A stretch of 64,000 nucleotides of DNA from Amblyornis subalaris (taxonomy: Eukaryota; Chordata; Aves; Passeriformes; Ptilonorhynchidae), in contig JACAXG010000105.1 of NCBI GenBank assembly GCA_018881555.1, forward strand, positions 860,963-924,962. Reading direction: 5' to 3'. Positions 36,986 through 47,077 of the stretch are shown here, one piece after another. A program made the position numbers and the translations under genes. The first letter of the stretch is position 1, and every line of letters starts with the position of its first letter. The notes beneath the pieces are model-generated. The model searched no databases and was not told where the DNA came from. It saw only the letters and a program-made list of their open reading frames with translations.

Positions 36986-37213
36986 GGAAACCCAGAAGAC
37001 TCTGGACCAGTGCCTAACTGGACTACACAGCTACCATCCTGGTCAATGGGGTGCCAGGTTGTACCGTGACTCTGTCGGTTTGTTTAGGCCGGTGTTTCTG
37101 TATTCCTGCATTTATTTTAACCTTTTTATTAAAATTGTAATTCTGACCTAAAATCTCTCGAGGTATTTTGTGTGGGGTTAATTTCCCCTGCTGGTTACAG
37201 TCAAACCAGCACA

Positions 37214-37218
37214 TTGTC
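37214..37218. repeat. Right target-site duplication, TTGTC (imperfect)
   Basis: Matches CTGTC at 36322-36326 at four of five positions. Confidence 0.5.
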
Positions 37219-38094
37219 ACAAAGGTTTGATGTTCAAATATGTTTATAAATCATAGCTCAGTATCTAAATTCACTTCTGGTTTAGAACATTTTCTGCTAC
37301 TACTGGAATTTCACAGGTTCGAGTTTGTATATTGATCTCCATAACCATACATAGCAGTAGTTGGTTTTGGGATTTTTTACATATTGTATTCTATTTAAAA
37401 AATGTTTATGAGACTGGATGATAGAACAAGAAGCAGGCAAGCAACAGTATGACACAGCTTTGGAAATGTTAGAAAATTGAATTCTATTCCTATATGCTAT
37501 AGAGGTCATTGACTTTCTGTTCACCCTAAGGTGTTTTGGGTTAGACATTTAATCATACAAAATCGATCTGTTGAGTACTGTAACTGTCCAGAGACTCCTG
37601 GTAACTACCTGATTTCATGTGAGCTCTGAGTTATGTGTGAGTTTTTAACATATCCCTAAAATATTTTCCAAGTAGTAAAATGACAAATAGAAAGAAGGAA
37701 AAGCAGACTAATAAAAATAACTAGGCAATAATTTTTAATTATATTATTCCAGATTAAAAAAGCAGACTTCTTTACTAATTTTGCTTTGCTATTTCATCTC
37801 AAAACAAGCTAATTTCTCTCTCTCTGCTTAGTATTGTTGAAGGATCAATATAACATTTCAGTGCTTCACAATCTTTTTTCAGTCGACCTGCCCATACTCC
37901 TGAAACAAGACATCTTTATTTTCCTGTGACAGTCTGATTTAAAATGAGATAAAGGTATTTGATCTTAGCAGACGGACAAATAAGTGCTATTTTTCTTGAC
38001 TGGAATATAAATTAGGACATATTAAAAGTGTGGAAAGGTGTTGCTTTAGGGGTTTTTTTGGAGGGTTGTTTTTTAGGAAGAAGACAGCAAAGAC

Positions 38095-38135
38095 AAGGAA
38101 GGAGGGGAAGGGAGGGGAGGGGAGGGGAGAGGAGA
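38095..38135 (+). repeat. Pure purine GGGGA tract, G-quadruplex potential
   Basis: Forty-one purines in a row. G-runs of 4, 3, 4, 4 and 4 bases (38104-38127) are separated by one or two A residues, which meets the usual G3+N1-7 pattern for an intramolecular G-quadruplex on the plus strand. It is also a simple repeat that may vary in length. Confidence 0.85.
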
Positions 38136-39749
38136 TGTAATATTTTGACATAAAATGACAATAATGTTTAGAATCAAGGCATTTTCTAGAAGTCTATCAG
38201 AATTTCTATCCTATTCAGAGAATACACAGAAGGTTTTTTAAAGTCTGAAAACATTTTAGTGAAACATAAGAGACCATTTTCAGATATTTCTATTGAAAAT
38301 CTCTAAAAAATGTTACAAGATTTTATCTGGATGTTGAAAAGAGAATAATCCCAGTCTGTGTGAGCTTAAAATATAAGATATGTACTTGCTCCTTCCTATG
38401 CCTGTGAACTAGGCTTAAAGGGGGCTAAGATGGATCTCAACCATTTGGTACTTCCATCCTTGAGGTTACACTGCAGAAGCATATGAAATGCGAAGATTGT
38501 GTTGTAGGAAAAAATGCAGAAAAGGCAGCTGCCAGGGTACTCATCTGGGAGCAGCAAGCCACAGATTCTTGCTCCTGGTGCCTGAAAAGGGAGATGAAAG
38601 ATCCTAATATTTTTTCTTTCAGTAATATTTGTGAAAAATAGATCTTCTGACAACTTTTGGATAACCATGGCCTTGTGGTACAAATACCTGTCTTATTTTA
38701 ACCTGTTCAAACAAAACCCAGTAGAAGTGTTACTTCAAGCCATGTTCTATTAGAAAATAAACTGCAATGAGGTAACTGTAATATGGAAAGTTCTAGTGAG
38801 TAAGTCTGAAATAGAATGTTTATGAAACCTGCCTCCTCTTTAAACCTGTCCTGAAGCCTTGCTTTCTCATCACCAATGCCCACTGACTGCTTGGACAGCA
38901 AAATCTTTCACACCTTAGAGGCCCAAAGAGACTTTCCTCTTGGGTCACCAGAAACTCCTGGGGGATCCTGTGCTGTGTGCCAGGGAGCACTCCCAAAGCT
39001 TCTCATAAGTTGCCTCCAGGAAAAGAACAATCCCTTGCACATTTTAATGTCTTCTTCGTAACCTATGACAAAGAAAATGGGTAGCTGCCTCCTTCCTGAT
39101 GGTTCTTTTAGAGAACGCTGTGCAGGGCACATGTGCGGTAAGAACAAACTAATATAATAGATCTCACCTACCTCATTTGCAAGTCCCACCTGACTAGAAA
39201 TATTCCTGAGATCTGAAATGCAGAAAACAGTTTGGACCTCAGATACTATAGGTTTCCTCATGCTTATGAAATCTAAGTCGTACCACTTGGATCATTGCAA
39301 AGAGAAACAAATGAAATTCCATGAACCTCCCACAATGTCCAGGAGAGCGACTCTGTCCCAGCATCGAACAAATTAGGCAGCCCACAGCACATTCTTGGTT
39401 TGTTATGTGTGCTCATTGACTCCTCCAGCTGAAATCGATCCAACCTGTCCACATTCCATTTTGGTTTCTGTTTTCAAGTGACACTTAGTATTAAGGCCAT
39501 GGTTATATTCTTTGACTTTAAATTTATTATAACAGAGAAGAAAAAGATTCACAACTCTCACTCCCACAATGAAGCTCTGCAGTTATATAATGTAAAAAGC
39601 AAAAGGTGAAATCACATTCTTTAAAGATAATGGGAGTTTTTCCATTTGTACCATGGCCTGAATGTCAATCAGTAATGACTGTGGAAAGAAGAGTCACACA
39701 AATGTTCATGTGTTGGACCACATCACAGATGAGTATTACGGGGTCTTTT

Positions 39750-40100
39750 TTCCCTGTAAGATTTGCATGGGCCACCTCTCCTTTCAGCTGCAATTGAAAT
39801 GCTTTTGTAGCAGCAGCTGCAGCAATTAGTGAGGTGGAGGAGTAAGCAGTAGAAAAGTATTTAATAAATTTCAAGTGTTTGCTGATGGCTTTGCTCTCCA
39901 CAGAATGGCCTGTTTATTCTCAGGAAAAGGAGTCTGAATCATAGGGCTGTAAACATTCCTTTCAATTTTTTAACAGCCTTCCAGGCTCTTCGTTGTAAAT
40001 CAGAGCCTGAACATCAATGAGCAAGCATGGTTTGGAAGCCCCTTAAATTAATTGGAAAGGCGTTTGATCACTGATAGCAACCACACTGCCTGATGACAGT
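39750..40100. other. Possible conserved non-coding element
   Basis: High-complexity AT-rich sequence with several homeodomain-type cores (CAGCTGCAATTGAAATG, GCAATTAGTG, CTTAAATTAATTGG) and very few homopolymer runs. It resembles vertebrate enhancer-type conserved elements in texture only. Confidence 0.22.
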
Positions 40101-42164
40101 GATCTTTCCCTACCTGTTATGACAGTAGACAGCAGGATTTTCAAAACAGTTTATGTATCTTCATCCACAAAAAGAATGATATATGCACCCAGTTTACTTA
40201 TTTATATCTAAATGTTGACATTTTGAGTATCTGTTCCTATGTTCTGATGTCAGAGGGGTGCAAATGCAATATTAGTAACCATGTAGCAATTGTTTTTGAT
40301 GTAAAAACTATAAATTGCTAATTTTTACCACCACAGATCTACCAACACACTTTTTCTCTCACTGTATTCAACTCTCTCTATTTCTCTATTGCCTAAATTT
40401 CTGTCAAATCTCTAACATGTTCTGTGCTTTCAACCACGTAGAAGTTGAATGCATCTTCACACTTTACAGTTTATTTGCCTTCCACTCCGAGGTTTATTTA
40501 AAATTTTCACCTCGTTTGCTTAGCAATATCTTTTCCCCAATGGAATCAGAGAGCCTAGATTAAGTATGTTTGTTGGCCAGTCATCTGACACGATTACCTC
40601 TAATTAGCAGATCTGTTTACTCCTAAACATACTTTCCAGGTAGATCATAACTCACATGACTGGCAGTGCATATCAGTAGGTCTCATAAATCTTTTACTTT
40701 TATATTCAATGTCAAAATAGTTCACTAACACTTAAGAACAAAGCATTCTCTTCTACTTAATCTTAATGCTGATTACAGCATTATGTGCTAGAGTTTAAGA
40801 GCAAACTCAGGCTAGAGTTCTTGTTTCCCTGCTCTCCTTTTTGGATTTACTACACTGACATTCAATACCTACCATAAGGATAAGAAGCTTAAACCTTATC
40901 ATATCCTTCATGTAATTTTATTTTAAGTATCATGATGAAAAGTGTTCCTTAATGGGTTTTGGATAATTAATCAGTATATTCTAGGCAGAATAATAAGATC
41001 AAGAATAACCAGATTCATGTATAGCAGTCAGTAATAGTGAATGCACAATGAATTGCACAACACTTCAGTACAAATTGGTGCTATTTTCTCCGACTATAGA
41101 TTTGTTTGTCATGGGGTTTGGTACTCTAGGAAAATTCAGGAGTTTTAGATGTACCAGAAATTAAGAGATCACTCTTTTAATGGAAATACTACTCTTTAAA
41201 AACTGTATCTATTGAGTTATATACATAATTCAAATCTTATTTCCCTAAATATTATGGTACGTGTTAAGTATCTGACATTTTTCCATCATGTCACTGTGTA
41301 GGTACTTCCTATTAAAGGCTTCACGAACACCAGCCCAATGTAATTTCATAACAGTGACTCTGATGTGAAAGAAATTATATTGACATACTAAGACTTGTAT
41401 TACATACATTTTTACCTTGCAGTACATGAACAAAAAAGAAATATTTAACAAACGACTAAATAATATTTTAACTTTAGAATTCATAAGAAAATCCTATTGG
41501 GATTTGTGTCAGCCCTATGTTTGCTGCAGGTTTGAAGTCACACTGTGGTTCCTTTCTCTTCCATAGATCACTTGATCTGTGTAGCACAGGCACAGGTCAC
41601 TGCAATCAGCCTGTGCAGCTGCTGAACCATGGAAACCCTTATTCTTGGCCCTGCAAGCACTCTTTTCACTCAAGCTGAATCTTCAAATGCCCTCTTAAGT
41701 TCCCAGCTCAATCAAAGTTTTTGGGAATAGGCAGCTGTTAAATACAGCAGATGTCTGAGTAGAGGTGAGACATTCTCTAGTTTTCTGACTTGAACTAGGA
41801 CAGACTTCTTAAAAATATAGTTCTAGCCAGATGTTCAGTAATTTACCTTTTAATTTCATTGACATGTCTAGTCTGGAGAGAGCGATATATATTGACATTT
41901 AGCATCTAATTATTTCCTTATTGATGGCAAGGCCAGTTGGCAGATATTATTCCCTTAAGAAATGCTAAGCAAATACTGCAAAACTTATTCATGAGCGTTT
42001 ATTTGAACAAAAAAAAAAAAACACAAAAAAACCCACCAAAAAAACTTGGCTGTGTCTGTGGCCCCAGTGGATTCACTTTCTGCAAATATTCTAGCAAACA
42101 ATTTTAAGAGAAGGCATGTTCACTGAACAGCCCAGCTGAGCAGCTCATGCATATTCAAGAAAAT

Positions 42165-42240
42165 ATTTAAGCATATGCTTAACTTTGAACTTCAAATTGT
42201 ATTGAGTCTCAGAAGGATTCAAGCATGTGCTTAAAATTCT
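42165..42240. repeat. Possible ancient repeat relic with AAGCATATGCTTAA core
   Basis: TTAAGCATATGCTTAA, a 16-bp palindrome (42167-42182), is followed about 40 bp later by CAAGCATGTGCTTAAA. The pairing recalls old palindromic repeats found across amniotes ('aagcatgtgcttaag'). The family name is unknown to me. Confidence 0.3.
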
Positions 42241-42489
42241 GCTTGTGATTACTTACATCAAGAAGTTTGCCAAACTGTGTCCTGAGGTAAGACCATATGC
42301 ATTGACAGCTATCCAAAATCTGCTGATGTGTGGTAATTTGCACAATCAGATCACTTGTGGTCTTGATAAAATCTTCGCATTAGTGTAAATTTGTCTCTTG
42401 AACTCTTTAGGGCAGCTCTTGCTTAAAAACTTGACATCAAGCTCTTAACGTGCTTTACCTTAATCCACTTCTAAAGTGTATGGTTATTC

Positions 42490-42600
42490 CTTGTAAATGA
42501 GGGATAAGAACATCTCATTGTTTTAGAAGTAGACAGGAAACTGAAGCATAGCTATGTCAAACTATATTTCAAAGCAGAAAAGTCCTTGGATCTGGATTTT
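42490..42600 (+). repeat. MIR-like ancient SINE relic
   Basis: CTCATTGTTTTAGAAGTAGA, then CAGGAAACTGAAGCATAGC, match the MIR block 'cattttacagatgaggaaactgaggcacag' with several changes. The downstream half is too decayed to follow. Confidence 0.45.
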
Positions 42601-45600
42601 TTTCTCATTTAGCTCCACTGATAGACAGTGGAGCCTAGATGGCATAGTCATCTAGGGATTCCTATTTCTTTCCTTTGGCTAGAAACAGAAAATACATAGA
42701 AGATATGTTCTTTGTTTAGTGCAAAGAGGGTGAATCTGAGCCTTAATGTTATAACATGAAAAAAGAAGTTTATTTAGTTAGGGACTCTGGTATGACATCC
42801 ATTATTTTTATTGTCACTGAAAATATGTTCCTAGACCATGAGCAACCACTTAAAATCCCAATAAAAGTTCTTGATACTTTTAAATGGAATTCATCTCTGC
42901 GTACATAGATAAAGTGTTTTGTTTACTACAAAACTATATGCTTCAAAGTAGTCAACTTAATAATTTTTTATAATGACCATCAAACTTGATTTTTCATTCT
43001 ACAGCAGGAGCTACCTAAGATATTATCCAATTTATCTGTCTCTGATGATGGTTTGAACTCATCTCTTCCGCATTTTTTATCATGTTTTTATTATCTACCC
43101 TAATATACTCTTCTATCTTGACTTTGATAGTTTTCTGCAACATGAGGATGTCACCACTGGTTTACAACTCTTTAAAATTGCTAGACAACTTAATTCACCT
43201 TCAGCTATTGTAATAAACACTTGATAATGATCTTTTCTTAATTGCTCAATTTATAGTTCCACTCCCTCTCTTTTGAATTTCCTTCTTGTGATAATCTGTT
43301 TTCCCTCAGTGGACTTTACAGAAGGCAGAGAAGGAGAGAACATTTCTTAAGTGAATGCAGGCAATAGATGTCAGAAAAAAAAAACTACATGCAAAATGGA
43401 TCTCTCAGGTCAGTTACAATCTCCAAGCATTCCAGTAATAATGATAATGAAATTATAATAATTTTTAAAAGTTGTTAATGTACATTGCAGTTGTTGTTTC
43501 TACTGCAAAAATTAAATCATTAGTCAATAAAATTGCACTGCTTTCAAGATTTAATTTAAATATATTTCAAAGTTTTGCAGAGAAGGCAGAATAAGACCCT
43601 CATGCAAACCCTGAAGTTTAGAAATCCATTCTCCCTACTTAAAAATAGAAATTGCAAAAATGAACTCAAAGGAAACCTGAAAATCTGGTTGTTCATTAAA
43701 GTGGTTTCTTAACCTGCATGAACTAATGGTAAGTCCTTTAGAAGTTTCATTTAGTAGTATTTTCACTTCTTTCTCCCATAGCCATTTGAAAATAGGAAAT
43801 GGTAGATCATGTTGACAAGTTGTCGATTACAGTTAAATGTTGCTAGCAAATGCCATTAAGTGCCCTAATTAAAACTACCACAACTCTTTTAAAAGTTAAC
43901 AATATGTGTCCTTAGAAGTGTATGCTAATATCTCTTAGTACAGAAAAAAAAATAAAAGAAAGTATGAATCTGTATTTTAAGGACTCATTGTCATGACACA
44001 TGTATGCATGAAATTCCATAGGAAAAAAAATATTGAAACTATAAGTAATTTGGAACAGAAATATCATATTTCACCATGAATATTTCTCTTCCTTTAAACT
44101 GTTAGGGACAGTATAGCTTACAAGTGGTCTGTTTGTGCCCTGTGTTGCAGATACAGGCGAGCAAATGTGGAAAGAGAGTCACTGTCTTTGGCATGGGAAA
44201 CAGTGTTCTGCATGAGAGGTCCACAGACTTCAGGGATTCTGCCCAACATAGTCTCAAACAAGTCTCACCAATTTGTATTGGAACAATCTGTAAGCTGTCA
44301 AGGCAGAGAGATGACTTACTGAAGAGAATAATTTTCATTTCCCTACATCAACCCAAATTCAGTGGTAGTCTTTGTTCTGGAGAAAGGGAGGAAAACAAAT
44401 GTTTAACTCACTACAAATCATTTCTGAATAGGACACATTAAGCCAAAATCTTAGTTGTAATGAGACTGAAATATATACATCACAACAGCACTGACATACT
44501 TTCTGAACACAAATTGGCTTTTTTTCTTGCAGAAACAAAAGTTCTAAGTACATCAGGCACCAAAAAAATGGGTAGGGGTTTTAGCAGAAGGAAACCACAT
44601 TGGAAAGGATCATAACTTAACTTACATTACATAAAGTGAATAAGACACATTCACATAAAGTGAAATATTTCTGAGGTTGATTTTGTGTGGGAAATATGAT
44701 CCTTAGTTGAATGGTGAATTAAGGTATAATTGAAGTACTTGATTAGTCATTTTTGTTATTTAAATGTTTACTTGTATGTTTCATGGAATTCTTGAAACAC
44801 AACATCCCACATATGCTAGCAAGAGATATAAGAAAAACAACAACAAATTGCATAAGACTTCACCAATGGAAAGCAACAACACTCTTATGTATTTATGGTA
44901 CAGATAGCACCTAAAAAAACCCTGGAAGAAGTAGCTTCAGGTCCTGCCCAACTAGTAAATCTTCACAATCATGAAGATTGTCTTACACTGTCTTACACTG
45001 ACACATACTCCAGTAACAGATATCCATGCTTCTCTGGAACGATTTTTGAATTCTGCACTTAGATATTTGCAAAACAATATTGCACTCACGTAATTCAACT
45101 GAGTGTGATTACTGAATGTAAGTCAACTCTTATTTTGGTCAACATTTAGGCATATTTTCAAGTTCAGCTTTGGTATATGGAGCAATCCTTAGGGAGCCTT
45201 ATAAGGAAATTTTCCTGAGTTTGTGTCTAAGCGGGGGCGTTCTCTTTTGGGTAGAAGACAGAAAGGGAAAAGTACTAGAGAGATTGTACTTGTTTGTTGC
45301 ATGTACTTGAAGAATAAACACCTAACTTCATTTCAGTTTTACTCCCAGCTTGGGTTCATGTTGTTTTTATTTTGATAATTAGTTGTTGGCTTCAGTCAAT
45401 ATGTATTGCCTTCTATTTGTGCAATTGGTATAATTACGTAATTAGTGTAAATAGATGCAATCATCATTAGAATGTTTTGGATTCTGTGAAACTTTACAGA
45501 AATCATGTAACATACACTCGGTGATAGCTAAAATACTGCAACACGATAGTTTCAAACTTTTTTCTTAAAATTACATTATATTTGTTTTACATCACAGTTC

Positions 45601-46447
45601 AAAACTGTGCCTGTGTTGAAGGTTGCAGTATGAGAGCAAGCTAAATGCACTTCTTGCCACATAATGTCTATCATCTTGCAGAAGCATGAAATGAGAAGAC
45701 TTCTCCCAACTGCCTCTATAACAGGCATAAATACCTGCACAGAAATTCTTACAGCAAAATATGCAGAGACATTAAATTTACATTCACATTCACACCTCTT
45801 TAGTTTTTTACAACTCAAAACTTGGTATTATATTAACATCTGCCTCTTAATGAAGCAGAAGAATTGAAGGATAGATATGTGCATGAATGGATGAATGGAT
45901 GGATAGATAGATACATAGATAGACAGACAGATGGATAAACAGATAGATGGTTGTGTAAAGGCATAGAGCATTGGGAAGTAGGACTAAATGTCTTCATTTG
46001 CTTAGTGGAAGCCCTGCAACTATGACTAGGGGCTTCATTCAAAATAGTCCCACTATACTTACTTGACAAATTTTTAACATTGCATGAAAAATAGAAAGCC
46101 ACAGCTATTCTGTGTTACAACGGGAGAGCTGGAGAAAGTGAGGATATCAGAATATCCAGAATTCTGAGGATTTTGTCTGACAGCAAAGAGTTTCATAAGC
46201 TGCTGTGCTAAGGACATCAGCTAAACCACAGAGACAAGCAGAATTTTACTCATCTGCAGACATCTCTTAAAATGACATTTTTCTTGATAATTTCAAGAAC
46301 GAGACTGAGGACCTTAGAGTAAAAAAATCTACAAATCCATAAAAAGGTTCAATAGTTTTATATGCCATCTCACCAGTCAGCTTTGCTGTGTGATAAAGAC
46401 TGAAGTGATAGCAACACTTAGGGTCATTATTAGTGGACCACAAGGAA
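42601..46447. other. Intergenic or intronic DNA, no gene seen
   Basis: No coding gene is supported; the frame at 44124-44441 (plus, 105 codons) has no known domain. A GATA/GATG simple repeat lies at 45882-45950, and a small tandem GTCTTACACT duplication lies near 44980. Confidence 0.6.
45882..45950. repeat. (GATG/GATA)n-type tetranucleotide repeat
   Basis: About 70 bp of ATGG, ATAG, ACAG and AGAT units with interruptions. An imperfect microsatellite. Confidence 0.85.
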
Positions 46448-46453
46448 ATGATA
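46448..46453. repeat. Left target-site duplication, ATGATA
   Basis: Directly precedes the TGTTGCGG start of the LTR. Exact partner at 47072-47077. Confidence 0.92.
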
Positions 46454-46702
46454 TGTTGCGGTGGGTGGATGGAACGCGCCGCAACCTTCCCGAGAGCTCC
46501 ACGGATCTCTGGTGGTTCCTCGGCGTGGGTGTGCGGTGCTGAGTGGGAGGTGGCTGCCGCAACCTACCCAAAGGCTCCCCGGGAGGGAAAGCCTTTATCG
46601 GAGGCGCAAACAGCTCCTTATCACCCAGCAGTGTTCCGCACAGGCCGCGCCTTAAGCCCGGGGACAAAGAGTCGGGAGGTGGCTCTTCTGGGGTTGCAAC
46701 GG

Positions 46703-46708
46703 TTTATT
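46703..46708 (-). terminator. LTR polyadenylation signal AATAAA (minus)
   Basis: TTTATT on the plus strand, about 75 bp downstream of the TATA box in the LTR sense, as expected for a short R region. Confidence 0.65.
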
Positions 46709-46778
46709 GCTCGGGTCCGGGAACAGGGGCGGAAGGGCAGAAGAGCCTGGTCGCCCCAGAGCATAGGGGTACACAGAG

Positions 46779-46785
46779 TTTTATA
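46779..46785 (-). promoter_or_regulatory. TATA box TATAAAA of the LTR (minus)
   Basis: TTTTATA on the plus strand. It lies downstream of the CCAAT and CArG motifs in the LTR sense and about 75 bp before AATAAA, so a transcript would start near 46750. Confidence 0.65.
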
Positions 46786-46819
46786 CCAAACTAAACAGGG
46801 GCGGAGAGAACACTAGGGA

Positions 46820-46916
46820 CCAATCACATAAGGGTCAGGGGGAGGAGAAAAGGCGGAACTACAATACATAAACCAATGAGGGTAGGTGAGGGGAGGAACA
46901 AGGAAACAAAGCCAAT
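46820..46916 (-). promoter_or_regulatory. Three inverted CCAAT (ATTGG) motifs in LTR U3
   Basis: CCAAT on the plus strand at 46820-46824, 46873-46877 and 46912-46916 reads ATTGG in the direction of the LTR, at about 35, 90 and 130 bp upstream of the TATA box. NF-Y binds CCAAT in either orientation. Inverted CCAAT boxes are also known from avian sarcoma/leukosis LTRs. Confidence 0.6.
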
Positions 46917-46952
46917 GGGGTACCGAGGAAGGGAGAACTCTCTAGAACATAT

Positions 46953-46962
46953 CCATATAAGG
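46953..46962 (-). promoter_or_regulatory. CArG box in LTR U3
   Basis: CCATATAAGG fits CC(A/T)6GG exactly, the serum response factor site. It lies upstream of the CCAAT cluster in the LTR sense. Binding is inferred from the motif alone. Confidence 0.55.
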
Positions 46963-47071
46963 AACAGAGATTGACAACTAACTGGACAAGGGATATACCA
47001 AGAACAGAACCTGGGGGGAGAGACTCTCCTCCCCATGGGGGAGGGAATAGGTGGTCAAACCCACCGCTACA

Positions 47072-47077
47072 ATGATA
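47072..47077. repeat. Right target-site duplication, ATGATA
   Basis: Exact partner of 46448-46453. Confidence 0.92.

Larger units (their letters stand above)
36327..37213 (+). mobile_element. 887-bp ERVL-like solo LTR
   Basis: It begins TGTCCTGGGTT and ends AAACCAGCACA, an imperfect terminal inverted repeat (TGTCCTGG against TGTGCTGG) with TG...CA boundaries. The flanks carry a 4/5-matching 5-bp duplication. The U3 holds three copies of a roughly 30-bp repeat and two copies of AACCAATAGAATGTC. A TATA-like CATAAAAG (36791-36798) is followed by a GGACT/CCACT-rich transcribed part, then ATTAAA (37128-37133) as likely polyadenylation signal about 80 bp before the end. Everything supports plus orientation. 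The terminal sequence and 5-bp duplication suggest the ERVL class; the exact family is not recognised. No internal region is present. The open frame at 36805-37017 is an artefact of the repeats. Confidence 0.82.
37219..42489. other. Intergenic or intronic DNA; G-rich tract and CNE-like patch
   Basis: No gene is supported; the longest frame (38908-39261, minus, 117 codons) resembles no protein I know. Distinct items are the purine tract at 38095-38135, a possible conserved non-coding stretch at about 39750-40100 and a possible ancient repeat relic at 42165-42240. Confidence 0.6.
46454..47071 (-). mobile_element. 618-bp G+C-rich solo LTR of an endogenous retrovirus
   Basis: The segment starts TGTTGCGGTGGG and ends CCCACCGCTACA, an 11 of 12 terminal inverted repeat with TG...CA ends, flanked by perfect ATGATA duplications. 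Orientation is minus: on that strand the U3 runs down from 47071 through a CArG box and three ATTGG motifs to TATAAAA (46779-46785) and AATAAA (46703-46708), followed by about 250 bp of R/U5. The LTR is much richer in G+C and CpG than its surroundings, which suggests relative youth. A 6-bp duplication fits ERVK- or alpha-like integrases. No gag, pol or env lies beside it, so it is a solo LTR. Open frames at 46377-46816 and 46859-47200 are non-coding by-products of its composition. Confidence 0.92.

Noticed and set aside
36805..37017. 70-codon frame with repeated Gly-Leu-Ser/Thr-type words
   Set aside because: It translates the GGACT/CCACT array of the ERVL-like LTR; the repeats explain the apparent protein pattern.
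38908..39261. 117-codon minus-strand frame
   Set aside because: No similarity to any family I know, and a 61-codon frame on the opposite strand overlaps it.
42167..42182. 16-bp perfect palindrome as a stand-alone site
   Set aside because: About one such palindrome is expected by chance in 64 kb. It is only noted because a related word follows it.
44124..44441. 105-codon frame preceded by a TTGCAG acceptor-like site
   Set aside because: An exon was considered, but the peptide is unfamiliar and acceptor-like sites are common in AT-rich DNA.
44953..44980. Inverted repeat AATCTTCA...TGAAGATT
   Set aside because: Eight-base arms are expected by chance many times over in AT-rich DNA; no terminator or hairpin RNA is implied.
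45882..45950. Regular GATA-type units, considered as a CRISPR-like array
   Set aside because: There are no spacers; it is an imperfect tetranucleotide microsatellite in a vertebrate genome.
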